A stretch of DNA of 64,000 nt, from the NCBI RefSeq assembly GCF_049243985.1, contig NC_135384.1, positions 1,121,001 to 1,185,000 on the forward strand. The letters are read 5' to 3'. This document shows, one piece after another, positions 44,466 to 55,729 of this stretch (position 1 is its first letter; each line of letters starts with the position of its first letter). Origin of the DNA: Paroedura picta. Lineage: Eukaryota > Chordata > Lepidosauria > Squamata > Gekkonidae. A model generated the notes under the pieces. That model was not told the origin of the DNA. It searched no databases and saw nothing but the letters and a program-made list of their open reading frames with translations. The position numbers and the translations under genes were made by a program.

Positions 44466-45611
44466 GTTTATAATTGGATTTACGGACCGCCACTCTCGGC
44501 CCAGCCGGCTCATGGCAGTTTATATGAAATATAAAAACAGCATGAAACCCGGTACAGCCCTGGAGAATCCTATGGATGTCTGTGAAATGTTAACTCCACC
44601 CCCCCAAAAAAAAGAAATTCCCAGCTGCCCCTTCTAGGCCAGCCCTGTCCCTCCGCTATTGTGCCTTCTCGGTCTCTACTTCCCAGCTCCCTGGAGAAGC
44701 CAAGCCCGTGGTGGGGGGCCTGGGAGGAGACAGGCTGGCCTCCAAGACAGCTGAGGTTTCATTCTTGGCTGGGGGGGGCACACATTTGCCCGGAAACCCA
44801 TTGCGGTGGGTCCTCTCCCGGGAGGGAGGGGCAGAGTCGCTAGCAAGGAGCTCCAGGCCTGTGCCCTCCCCATGCCCTTGGCTGCCTGGCCACCCCCCCC
44901 CCCCCCATGCCAGCCTCTTTTAATGGTTTGAACTTGTGTAACCAGATCCGAAAGGGCCCAGGGCTTCTGCCGTTGCCCTGACAATGCCCCCCCCCCTCCC
45001 AGCATCTGTCAGTCAACACGAGGTCTGGCACCAGCACCTGCTTTTCGGATACGGCGACAGGCAGCAGAGCAAAGTTTCCCAACACCGTTTTGAAAGGACC
45101 AGGGGCCACCTGCCTGCACGACGAAGGGCAAGGGAACAAGCAGCCTGCGCCATGGCCAAGGGACCCTCTCCCACCTCGCTGGAGGTCCCAACTGCAGGCA
45201 CCATCCTCCCCATGGGCGGCTGCTGGGTGGGAATGCCTGGATTATGACCTTGGCCTAGTCACGGGGGGGGGGGGGTGAGATTGGATGCTGCCTGAGGAAG
45301 GCCACGGTGACCATGCCTCAAATCCCAAGGAGCTGCCTGCTCTTGGATGCCAATTTCCACCCCGCTGCTTTCTCTCCGAGGAGCACAGGGCAGCCAGGGA
45401 GGGGTGGAGCAAGGCCAGGACAACCATGCGGGGGGGGGGGGCAAAATCCTCCAGCCTTGTGCCCCCGTCTAGCTTTTATCCTTTCTAATAATCTTGGGGG
45501 CCCCAAACCCACTTTGGGAGACTTAAGCTGGTCCTTCTGGAAAATCTCTGGGACTCAACTCAAACGGCAACTGGAAAGAAGCCAGGCAGGAAAGGTGAAC
45601 CTTTTGTGCAG

Positions 45612-45822
45612 GGTTGCCAGCTTCCAGGTGGGGGCTGGAGGTCTTGTGGAATAACCACTGACCTCCAGAGGATGGCAACTTATCGCCCTGGAGAAAAACT
45701 CATCGCCCTGGCTCTTTTGGAGGGTGGATCCTGGACCCTGCTGAGTTTCCCAGCAAAGAAACTCCCCTTCCCAACCCCCCCCCCCAAATCTCCAAGAGTT
45801 TCCCCACCCAGAGCTGGCAACC
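45612..45822 (+). mobile_element. hAT-like non-autonomous element with perfect 10-bp terminal inverted repeats
   Basis: It begins GGTTGCCAGC and ends GCTGGCAACC, exact reverse complements, 211 bases apart. The flanks are CTTTTGTGCAG (left) and CTTCTGTGCAG (right), 11 bases with one mismatch, consistent with a target-site duplication that includes part of the family's CAG terminus. It is the best-preserved copy of a family seen about ten times in the window. Confidence 0.65.
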
Positions 45823-48054
45823 CTTCTGTGCAGGGAGGGGCCTTACACAGCACAACAGGGTGGGCGGGTATGTCTGGCGGGGGAGAGCTGACATTATACA
45901 AATTGGTTTAATTCTGCAGAAAAGCAACTTGTGTATTGGCACTTAAGTGGCATATAGCAACAGTTTGTTGGGGCATCCGTCTCCTTCCCTTAGTTGGAAG
46001 GCTGCTGGACGGAAAAAAGCAAAGGGCATATGGGGGCGGGAAGAGATTTTGGAAAAGAAGGGAGCTGAAGGCTGACTCATCTGGACAAGTCCAATGACAG
46101 GGGGGGGGGAAGATGGCGGATTTCACCCACTCCCTGCAGAGAGCTGCATCGAACCACAGCCGCATTCTGGGGACCTCATGGGTTTGGGGGGGCAAGAGAC
46201 GTTCAGAGGGGGTTGGCCCTTTGGGGGTCTCCCATCCACTCCCATCCCAACCCTGCTCAGCTTCTGAGATCTGGGCCACCCAGGCCAGAGCAATCCCCCG
46301 CGTCAGAGAACGGTCTGAGCCCCGTAAGCCAAGCACATTCCGAAACACTCTCTGTGGTGTCTGAGACAAAAAGGGGCCGGGTCATGACCCCTGGGTGGGT
46401 GTCTGGATTTCAGCGAGTCAGAAGCAAGCTACTACAAGCAAAGGTATTTTTGAGTGCCCCCCCCCAATAATTCTGACTCCCACATCAGAATGTCATTTCA
46501 CCATTGATTGCAATAATGTTTCTGGGGGAGGAGGGGGGCTTCCATAAATCTGAGTTCTCAATCCCCCCCCCCCACACGCACTCCACATGATCTAGGGACA
46601 GTGTGTGTCGAGCGCATGAAAGATAACATTGCCAGTCCCCCTTTGGCTGCTTGTGCTCACTGGCTTATGTGCCTCGAGGGGAGTCCCTACGTCACCCCAC
46701 CTGATGGGCATGGCTCTGGCTCACAGCATGGAAGGAGAAAAAAAACACTTTGCGTAGGCTCAGAGACTTGCTCAGCTGAGTCTGCATGGGCCGTACACCC
46801 TCCCCTTTCCACCGTTCACCGGGAGCTGCCCTGATATAAGTGCTGGGTCGATCCATGATTACAAGGGTTAATAACCCAGGTCGTGTTGTTGGTGCATTCT
46901 TACACTTTGCAGTCTTACAATGGGATTTGTGTCGTACTTTAATTATGCTGCTTGCCGCCCTGAGACGCTGAGTGATGGGTGGGATATAAATCAAATCAAT
47001 AACAATAACCATAATAGAACATGCTACTTATTGGGGGAAGTACACACAAAATCAGCAGGTGCTGGGTGAGGCCCAGAAGTTCAAAAGGAGATACAAATAC
47101 TGCTGATTTGAAAAATGCATAACAAAGAGGGGGGGGGGAGCATGCTCAGATGTTCAGAGGAGAGCTGAGCTGGGCTGCAGGAGAAGACTTCAGGCTGAGT
47201 CCAGGAACACCTGGGCAGCCCACAAGAGTTTTGGGGTGTCACCTTTGGGACTCCTGTTGGTCTCACAGGAGCTCCTGGACTCAGACCTCACCCCCATCTA
47301 TGCATCCTTCCCATGGCATTTTGGCAGTCCCCTGGGGCGATGTTCCTCTTCCCTGTGCATGGAGCATGCAGAGTAGAGAGGCCTCTGCAGTGGAAGCCGG
47401 TGGGCTGGGCTGGGCTGGGGGTCTTCTCTGTATACATTTGTCTGCTGGGTCATAGGGTGCCCCAGTCACATGACACACAGGCAGGGACATGGTGCACCAC
47501 CAGAGTATTAATAGGCACTTGCGTGACCCACAAAGGCCAGCCAGAATGAGCAGTCGGGATTGGGGGGGGGTCGAAATGGGGTGTCAGGAGAGGAAGGGAC
47601 TCCATAACATCCCCAGTGTGGCTGACCCCATGGACCTTTCAAGCCCCACGCCACCTCCCCATGCACACCACCCTCCCCACCTCCAGACCCCGGTTACCTC
47701 CTCTCCACTTATCGGCTGGAACCCTGACGGCATCGCGGGTAGCAAATTCGAATCCTGGTCGCAATGGCAAAGGCCAGACTCGAGGGACAGATCCTCTGGC
47801 CGCCTTCTAGGGAGGAAGCAGAGATCCCAAATCGCTGTCCAGGCAAGGGGGAAAGAAGGGGGTGGAGAAGCTCCCGGGAAGGACGGGAGACTCTGGCGTG
47901 GAAGGGGGAGGGGGGAGGGAGAGGGGGGGAGGCTGAAGAAGGGGAGGGAAGGGAAGGCGCTCAGAGAAAAGAGAGAGGCAAAGAAAAGCAGAGCCAAGAA
48001 AAATGCAGGAAGGAAGGAAAGGAAATGGGATGAAGAAAAGCAGGTAGGCAGGGG

Positions 48055-48060
48055 GAAAAA

Positions 48061-48132
<72 letters not shown>

Positions 48133-48133
48133 A
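48055..48133. repeat. (GAAA)n microsatellite
   Basis: About 19 nearly uninterrupted GAAA units, directly beside a CpG island. The GAAA array also keeps both overlapping long open frames free of stops. Confidence 0.95.
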
Positions 48134-48139
48134 GTCGGA

Positions 48140-48830
48140 CGGGGCGGGACGGGACGGGCGGCGGGGCCGGTCTCCAGCAGCCAGCGCCGGCGGGGCGGCG
48201 TGCAGCGAGAGCCCCTCTGGCCGGCGGCGGGCGAGGCGAGCAAGTTCTCCCTCTCTTGGCCGGGCCCGCTGGACAGAGACAGAGGCCGAGCCCCGCCCCG
48301 CCACCTGTCGTCTCTCTGGTCCGCTCGTGAGGGCGAGGGGTCCCGAGGCGAGGGGCGGGGCTGGCTCTCCAATGGTCCCGCTGGCTCAGCTGCCCCCCCC
48401 CCCGGGCCGCCCCGACAGGTGTTGACAACTGGCGCTGCTCTTCCGCGGTGCACTGCCTCTGGACGTGGAGGCTCGGCTTGGTATTCTCGGCTGCCCTCGC
48501 TGGGCTTCTCCCCAAACGCGTGGGCCGGAGTCCCGCGCACCAACTCGGCGCTGGGCGGAGCTTCCCTGGCCCCCTCCCGGCTCCCCTTGCCTCCCTTGGG
48601 GGTCCCGAGTGTGCCGGGGAGGGGAGCGCCGTCTCTCTCCCCCACGCCCCACGACGGCAGGTTGAGGCTCGCCGGCCTGCAGCTCTTTCCCGCGGCCACG
48701 CCGCGCGCCGGACCTCTCGCTCCGTGGAAGGCGCGGAACCCCAAAGGACTCGGCGGTGGGGGAGAAGCTCGAGCCCCTCCGCGCCCCCCCCCCCCCCGGA
48801 CTCAAACTGTGCTCCAGAAATGTTCAAGAG
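48140..48830. promoter_or_regulatory. Unassigned CpG island between SLC2A4 and CLDN7
   Basis: A dense CpG stretch with GGGGCGGGACGGGACGGG-type boxes, 5 kb upstream of the SLC2A4 candidate exon and 7 kb upstream of CLDN7. A fragment near 48446-48480 (CACTGCCTCTGGACGTGGAG) matches a dispersed repeat also seen at 39303, so part of the island is repeat-derived. Long frames on both strands (47489-48841 plus; 47584-48744 minus) show no domains and look like GC-rich noise. It could be a distal promoter, an lncRNA start or a methylated repeat island. Confidence 0.5.
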
Positions 48831-48884
48831 GGGATTTCTAAAATCAAGGGGTCAGAATGGCACCGGAAGAGGCTTCCGCAGGCA

Positions 48885-48990
48885 AATAGGCTGGATCTCG
48901 GAGACCCAGGTTCGAATCCGCCCTCTGCCGTAGAAGGCGAGGCTACCTCACAAGGGGGTTGTTGTGGGAACCAAACAGAGGAGAGGCAGA
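48885..48990 (+). mobile_element. tRNA-headed SINE fragment
   Basis: B box CAGGTTCGAATCCGCCCTCT, then GGCTACCTCACAAGGGGGTT and GTTGTGGGAACC. The A-box half is degraded. Confidence 0.55.
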
Positions 48991-48999
48991 TGTAGGGGA

Positions 49000-51025
49000 G
49001 CAAGCAAAGAGGGCCGTGGGCTCTGCCTGCCCGCCTGGGGTGTGCGGGGTCCGCCCGGCGCCTGGCTTTCCACCCTTTCTGCACGGGGGCCTCTGGGGGC
49101 CCCGGTCGGAGGGGTCTCCTGGGCGCTTCGTGCCGGCTGGCTGAATGGTCCCCCCCCCCTGTTTTGCCAGGTCTACGCTGCAGCTCTACGCAGAAGTAAA
49201 GAAGCACGAAGCAAGCGAAAGCACACAGGAGCGTCCCGCGGCTGGCCGGGCTCGTCTTCCCCCATCGCCCCCCCCCCGCAGAGAAAGGCTCTGGGGGCTG
49301 CAGCCCTGGGGGGCAGCGGGAAGCCCAGTCAGGCCCCAGAAGGGACCTCAGGTCGGGGGGGAGAGGATGGGGGTGCGACGGATGAGGAGGCAGGTCTGAG
49401 CCGGGGGGGCTCCTGGGGCGTCTCTGGAGCAAGAGCGGGGAGGGGGGGAGGGGCGCGATCTTGGCGTCACAGGCGCGGGGGGGGGGGAGGCTTCCCGGCC
49501 TGCCGGCACCGTATTTTTAGAACATGATCCTTCTCCCCGAACCGAGCCGTCAAATGTCAGGCCTCCGCTCCGGGGGGGGGGAGGCAAGTGGGGAGGGTCT
49601 TTAAAGGGCACTCCTGCCAGGCCCCTCTCTGGGAACACGCCGATCCCTCCTTCCCTTGGCACAAGCCCTCCAGAAAGGCCGCAGGGGTGCTGGCAGCTCC
49701 CACCCCGCCGGGCTCCTCTCCCGGAGGTCAGCGTCAGCCTCGGAAATATGGGCTGAGCACAGCCTGACTCTGAGCATGTGCAGAGTGCTTTCTGCACAAA
49801 AATAATGATGTCAAGGCCGGAGGGAGCTCCCACACCCCTGCTGGGAGCCAGAGAGTAAGAAGAAATGGGGAAGGGGCATTTCTTGAGCCTGTGCAGAGGG
49901 ACAGCAGAAACGCATCACCTTTAGGCCAACCTTCAAGGTCACCCAGCGCAAGTGACCCTCCTCACCTGAGCTGTGGCCTAGCAAGGGCACAGGAAGGATG
50001 CCACCTGGCCGGGGGACAGGCAGAACCTGGTGCCAGTGAGTGCCCTTCTCTCTCGGCATCTCAGTTGCCAACTGACTGGAGTGGGGAGGGAAGCCCCTGT
50101 CCTCTTAACAGAGGCTTCATGGGCCGTTGCTGGCCAGGGGGTGTGCTTCATGCTCATTCCCACACATTCAGTGCTGTGAAAGCACTAAAGGGATGGTGGC
50201 AACTTTTCTGGGCAGGTGCAGCGGACTGATTTGGGCTTGGGCAGGCAGGCTGATCAGGGCTCTTTTTGGATGGCACAGGAGTCCAACTGGAGCCATGGGT
50301 TCTGAGCCCTGTGCCACATGACTGGGGGTGTGGGGGAGGCACGTGAGCCAAGCGCATGTGTGAGTTGTGGCATGCTGCCCCTCGGGAGGGCATTGTGCCC
50401 ACGTCCCCCTGGTGCTGGAGAGGTGAGGGGAGAAGCACCTGTTCTAAACATCAAGTGATGAGACCTGGCAAACATCCCTCACAAGAGCATGACTGGACAC
50501 ACTGAAAGGGTCATTCAGGGACACCAAGATGCCTCTTTTCCAAATCCTGTGTCACAGAAGGTGCAATGCAATATAAACTCCCTGAGCATGCGCAGAGTGC
50601 TTTCTCCCATGGAACTGAGGATGGGGGTGGGGCTTCAGCTCCCAAGGGAGGGGTCGCAGCTCCGTGGCAGACCCCCAGCTTGCCATGCAGAAGGCCTCAA
50701 GTTCAACCCTGTTTAATTCCCCCCGTTAAACAATTTTTATCCGACTTTTTGCAGTCTTCGGATTCTCACCAGGCAACTGCAAAATATCATTGAAACATTA
50801 AAATAAACAGAGCCCACAAAGCTCAACATGGAGTGGAATTGGAAACCCACAGAGAAAGTTCCACACAGCGAAACCTGCAAGAATGAACCTGCCTCCCATA
50901 GCAAAATCCCGGAGACAGACATGGTGATGCACACGCCGGGAAAGCCCAACATCTAAATCCGGCAATTAGCCTCACTAAACTCACAATTAGGCTAAGGCTA
51001 AATCCTTCTGGAGAATTAGCTTATT
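49000..51025. other. SLC2A4-CLDN7 spacer, middle part
   Basis: No gene seen. A SINE B-box scrap (AAGGCCTCAAGTTCAACCCT) lies near 50690. Two copies of a dispersed motif (TGAGCATGTGCAGAGTGCTT and a one-base variant) are at about 49766 and 50581. Confidence 0.4.
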
Positions 51026-51027
51026 AA

Positions 51028-51029
<2 letters not shown>

Positions 51030-51067
<38 letters not shown>

Positions 51068-51085
51068 CTCTCTCTCTCTCTCTCT
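51030..51085. repeat. (TTTC)n(TC)n microsatellite
   Basis: About nine TTTC units run into about nine TC units. It abuts the 3' end of the minus-strand SINE at 51090, so it may have grown from the SINE tail. Confidence 0.9.
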
Positions 51086-51089
51086 TCCC

Positions 51090-51260
51090 CCCCTGATAGG
51101 GCTCCAAAGGGCTATCCCCCTTGCAGTTACCCTGTGAGATGGGTGAGGAGGCTGAGGCTAAATGCCCAAGGTCACACAGCGGCCTTCTGTGTCCCAAGTG
51201 GGTTTTCCAACCCAGCCTCCTAGATTCTAGTCCCGCACTCTGAACCCGGCTCCACACTGA
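51090..51260 (-). mobile_element. tRNA-headed SINE
   Basis: Plus-strand phrases: CAGTTACCCTGTGAGATGGG, TGAGGCTAAATGCCCAAGGT, CACACAGCGG and TAGTCCCGCACTCTGAACCC. Orientation is minus, with the head near 51250. Confidence 0.6.
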
Positions 51261-51274
51261 CTCTCATCCTTCTA

Positions 51275-51345
51275 GGTGGGTCGGTCTAAAGCTACAGAAC
51301 CAAGTTCAAATCCGGGGGCACCTTTGAGACCAGCTGAGATGAATT
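51275..51345 (+). mobile_element. MITE family B, left-arm fragment
   Basis: GGGTCGGTCTAAAGCTACAG, then AAATCCGGGGGCACCTTTGA and GACCAGCTGAGATG follow the left arm of the family seen at 19385 and 41610. Confidence 0.5.
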
Positions 51346-51924
51346 CTGCAGCTCAGGCTAAAGAGAGCCTCCCCAAAGGAGTTCAGTGACCCTCGTCGAC
51401 CAATGTGGAGAAGAAATAGAAACCCCATAACAACTTTTTCTTTAAAAATCACTGCTGCTGGTGCCTCTGAGCATGTGCAGTTTGTTTTCTTCCTTATTAG
51501 CAAGTAGCCTAACATTGCCAGCTGGCCTGGGGAATAAAAGTCCTGTCTCTTTAATTAATACAGGCCTAGTGGGTGATGCTCCCTCCCCCCCCATGCCCTG
51601 ACAGGCTTCTGCAGCTGCCATTTGCAGGCATTGGGCCTGTTAAAGGGAACAGGACATTGTCCTCCCGGGCCTCATGGCAGCCCTGCTGACCAATCGCACC
51701 CAAGGGTGGCACTAATCCACTGACACTTGGGTGCAAAGCAGAAGGGGGGGTTGACGGAGGCAAGGCCAGGTGATCCAGCTGTGGAACAACCGGTGGGCTC
51801 TCCCACCTAAAGGGTGCAGCCTGCACAAGAGCAAATGCACTTTAACGGGCCTTTGCAGGAGGATTCTGGATCGGGCCTCAGTTGTGGGCACCCAAATCAT
51901 CGTGCCTCAGTTTTCCCTTAAATT

Positions 51925-52165
51925 TCCACCCCTTGTGTCATGAGAAGACAGGGTTTGCTGGAAAAGACAATCCTGCTAGGAAAAGCTGGAGGCAGCAGGA
52001 AAAGAGGAACCCCCAAAGTGAGATGCCCTGACCTAAGGGGAAATGCCCGGAGGGCCCTCAGTCTGCAAGACCTGAGCAGGGTATTTCGGAGGACATTAAA
52101 GGGGCACCACCGGACAGCATCCAACAAACACCCACAGGCTGCATATATATGTATTATTTCCCCAT
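51925..52165 (+). mobile_element. LINE fragment, RTE/BovB-like ORF2 C-terminus
   Basis: An open frame encodes MRRQGLLEKTILLGKAGG, then SRKRGTPKVRCPDLRG and RALSLQDLSRVFRRT. It matches the copy at 30905 and extends it on the C-terminal side. The LSLQDLSR part is typical of the segment after the RxRW motif. No reverse transcriptase core is present. Confidence 0.55.
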
Positions 52166-52431
52166 AGGCTGACGATGTAAAAATATAATTCATTTTGCTT
52201 AATATTAACTGTAGGATAGGATATTTAAAGAAGATGGGGAAAGCGTCTGGCTGGGGCAGCTCGACTCTTGACCGAGGCAACAGCGGCACCTACAGGCGCT
52301 ACTGGGAATGGCATCCCGAAGGTGAGTCTGCGTCGGAATCCGCTGAGAGAGAAAATCCAGGCCGGGTTTTTCGAGATGCTGCTACACCTGTGCGTTCTGC
52401 TGAACCGCGCATGCGCAGGAAAGCTTCCTCC

Positions 52432-52500
52432 TTTGAATAAAACTTGGTCAGTGTTAAAGGTGCCTCAAGACTCAAACTTTGTGTTACCTGTAAAGAAAGT
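52432..52500 (+). mobile_element. MITE family B, right-arm fragment
   Basis: TTTGAATAAAACTTGGTCAG, then TGTTAAAGGTGCCTCAAGAC and TCAAACTTTGTGTTACC match the right arm of the family. Confidence 0.55.
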
Positions 52501-52839
52501 CTTGAGCACAGGGGAACGGATCAGCGAGGAATCCTGCTCTGGAATGGCTCCCTGCGCTTATATTTGGAGCGAGCCACTGAAATTAACGATGGGGTTAGTA
52601 AGGGGGGGCAAAGCCATGCCCAGCCCAATTTTGTCCTCCTGTGTGGGAGGTTCATATCAGACCCAGTGACCTGAGTTCCAAATTCCTGGAGAGAAAAAAA
52701 AATCCTGCCCCTTTACAGACCTTGGCTGGGAGGTTATTTACCAGGTGATGTTATTAATCTCTCAGCCAGGTGCAAATCTAGCTCTCCCCTGTTAAAGGGA
52801 CAGGACATTTCCCTCCAGGTGTGTTGGCAACCTTCATAG

Positions 52840-52935
52840 CGCCGGGCAAGGGTCACCAAGTGAGATCATAGCAGAGGAAGGATTTGAACCCAGGCCCAGC
52901 AGTCCTCATTGTCGCCTGACGCTCTGACCACCCCT
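52840..52935 (-). mobile_element. tRNA-headed SINE fragment
   Basis: AAGGGTCACCAAGTGAGATC, then GGATTTGAACCCAGGCCCAG and GCCTGACGCTCTGACCACCC are the complement of the head half of the SINE family. Confidence 0.6.
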
Positions 52936-53734
52936 ACTGGGGGACTATCTTAGCCAGGGGCAGGCTATCATCTGGGGGGGGGCTTTTCCTCAATGCAACA
53001 ATATTAGACTCCAGTGTGGTAGAATGGCCCAAGGAGGTCTGGGTTCAAAGTATCCCTCAGCATGGAGCTCACAGGGTGCTGCCACCCCAGCCTCCCTCCC
53101 TCAGACAGGCCACCTCGCAGGGTGAAGCTCCTTAGAAAAGGGGTCAGATTAAAATGTCACGGACAGACAGAAACATCTCTCAGAAGGGCACAAGGCAGCC
53201 TTCTTCAGGGGGTGGCAGCTGCAATTATCTCCCCCCCCCCCCCACACACACACACAGAGGCAGGGTTGTTTTTGATTGACAGCCTTCAGCCGCCACTTTC
53301 CCCCATGAAAGCTCCTCAAGGCCTCCAACTTCCTCCATGCCCTTCAGCCGGTTTCACTCGGGGCAGAAACCCATAAAACCCCGTCCCTCGCGTCCGATGA
53401 CTGGGAGGAAGAGGCCGTGTCATGCAGGTGGCCCAGGACAGAAAGTGGCGCTCCCAGCATCTCTCCTGCCTGGATGCCCGCCAGAGGGTGGGGCAGGAAC
53501 CCTTGCCCATGTACAGGCAAAGCCCTGGCTTCCTTATGCCGGCCCAGGGGCAGCAGTTTACTGGATCTCAGAGGTCCCTGGGCTGCCTAGGCAGAGCGTG
53601 GCTGGGGCGAGGGAGGGTTGGGGCTCTCTTCGGGACAGGAGGAGGCATCCGAGCGACAGCACTGTCCCCCTCAGCCCCGTTTCTTTCTTATTGGAAAGAA
53701 GGAGCTGCCTATCTTTCTAGCGCAGAGCTAGAGC

Positions 53735-53880
53735 ATCAATGGGCTCAGTGGCAGGACACCTGTGCCTGGCCTCACAGAAGGCCCCGGTTCAACCCCTGGC
53801 ATTTCCAGGTGACAAGGTGCTGCAGCCAGCCTAAGCAGACAATGCTGACCTTGGCAGACCCAGGATGGAAGGCAGCTGTG
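53735..53880 (+). mobile_element. tRNA-derived SINE, sense orientation
   Basis: GGGCTCAGTGGCAGGACACC (A-box region), GGTTCAACCCCTGGCATTTC (B box), then AAGCAGACAATGCTGACCTT and GGCAGACC. The same family as in the GPS2 introns, in the opposite orientation. Confidence 0.65.
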
Positions 53881-53949
53881 ATTAGTCAAGGAGAGCACCT
53901 CTGAGCACGTGCTGAGTGCCTCACTCACCAACACACCTGAGTTGACACG

Positions 53950-55120
53950 GAGTGTCTGGGGGGTGGGGGGACCCTTCAGGCAGAATCCACCAGCACTCAG
54001 CTCTTAGACCGAAACTCAGTGTCTGGACTTAATATAAAATAAGAAAAAAAAACATTAAAAAAGAAAAAACTGGGAAGTTTACAGAGACCTGATCCTGCCT
54101 GCCATGGGGACACGGTATCTGTGGTTATGTGACTCACAGTTTTTTGTGTAAACATTTCCAGCTACCTCACCGGTTTCTCATGAGGGGGGGGGGGAGCATC
54201 CAAGATTGTTGAATCTGAAAGTTCCAAAGCAGCACTCCAAAGGAAGCAGCTCTATGGAAAGGCTTTCTGTGCATGCTCAGAGAACTCTGTTCCATTTGCT
54301 TTATGCATTCCGGTGTGGAAAACTGGCATCAAGGAACCATTCTGAGTAGAGCTTAAGATCTAAAAAAAGAGGAACTCAGCCAGACTTCAGGGACACTCCA
54401 AAGACACTGTCCTCAGGTCTGGCAGAAAAGCACTCTGCCCGTGTTCAGATACCTCTGCCTCTCTTTTGCTCCGATGTTCCAAAGAGTCACTCCCAAGCAG
54501 AAGAGCTTCACAAACACCTTGTATCTCTTTGTTTTATTGCTATGATTGCCAGTGCTGCAGCTCAGTTTGAAGGACCACCTGTGCCAGGTGTGGTTGCCAG
54601 GCAGCTATTGACTTATTGGCTCTGCCACCACTCAGGGGGGCCGGCTTGGCGTCCAGAACCGTGGCATTTGACAGGACTTGAATGGCAAGCATCTTTTAAA
54701 GGAGAGCGGGGAGGGATTTGGGGTCTGCTATTTTATTCTTGGCTTTATTTACTGTTTATTTATTATTTATGTCTGTCTGTCTTGATTCCGCTGATAGCGA
54801 GTGGCACCAAGTCGGAACCAGCAGCAGGAAGGGGTGTTCTGTGACCAATTCCGTAGGAAAGGGGGGGTGTAAAACTTAAGCAGACATTTAAAATCAGAAC
54901 ATGACAGACGCAGAGCAATCTTAACCAGGTCTACTCGGAATCTTATACAGGTCTGTCCAATGAGACTTACTCCCAGGCAAGTGTTTTTAGGGTTGCAATG
55001 TAGACAACATACCCCCGCCCCCAACTGTAGGTTCCAAATTTTGGCCATCCATCCAAATTACCTGGTTTTATTTAGAGCTTCGGTTTTACCCAGTTCAGTG
55101 GTCCTAAAGGCGGGTTCAGG
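53950..55120. other. Spacer upstream of CLDN7
   Basis: No gene seen. It is AT-richer than its surroundings, with A-tracts near 54040. It includes two minus-strand copies of the dispersed TGAGCATGTGCAGAG motif (about 54262 and 54426). A fragment near 54905-55010 resembles a repeat 3' end, but I cannot name it. Confidence 0.35.
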
Positions 55121-55432
55121 GTGACTTACAAAGAATTAGAAACGACAGTGAACGTTTGTGAATCCTGCAGGGCCCCGCAAGGCGATGGGCTGCCTAGGAG
55201 GGCCATGGGGGGGAGGGAAATTAGGGCCTTGGTGACACCTGCGGAAGGCCCCCCTCCAAGGAACAGAGCTGGGGGCCTTGCAAGGGGATGTCTTCAATCA
55301 AGCAGCAACCGAACCCCTTGCCTTATCAGTTTCAGTGGGGGTGGGGGTGGGGGGGTGTACACTGCTGCCTTTGTAATTGTTTTCCAAGGTGGTGGTGAAA
55401 GGAATTAAGTGGATCGGCAGAGAAGCCAGGCA

Positions 55433-55620
55433 TGGGGGGGGGGCATGTTGGTCTGAAGCAGCCGAACAAAGGGGTGTCCCCCCCAGGCACCTTGAAGACC
55501 CCCCCCCAAGCTTCATTCTGGGCAGAAGCTTCCAGCTGAAGAAGGACGCCTCCCCTAAAAAAAGGCTGGAGCCCAGAATGAAACTTGGTGGGACTTCAAA
55601 GCGCCCCCCAACTTTGCTTC
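55433..55620. mobile_element. MITE family B at the CLDN7 promoter
   Basis: The left arm is CATGTTGGTCTGAAGCAGCC, then CAGGCACCTTGAAGACC and AAGCTTCATTCTGGGC. The right arm is GCCCAGAATGAAACTTGGTG, GGACTTCAAAGCGCC and AACTTTG. The arms are complementary over most of their length. The element ends about 150 bases before the CLDN7 TATA-like site. Confidence 0.6.
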
Positions 55621-55729
55621 CTCCCCCCCATCTTCCAGGGGAGGGGCAGGCAGGTGGAGGGGCCGCCCAGGCGCTGCAGGAAGGCGCCCGGGGTGCGGGT
55701 TTCTGCTTCCGCCGCCTCCCCGCCCCCGG

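Noticed and set aside
47489-48841. A 450-codon plus-strand frame and a 386-codon minus-strand frame
   Set aside because: Both run through the GAAA microsatellite (KERKKERK or FFLSFFLS repeats) and a CpG island. No domain is visible, and both strands being open points to composition.
3083-53880. tRNA-like A and B boxes at many places (3083, 5583, 7335, 12066, 35640, 53735)
   Set aside because: None folds into a full cloverleaf as judged by eye, and each is attached to a SINE body; they are SINE heads and not tRNA genes.
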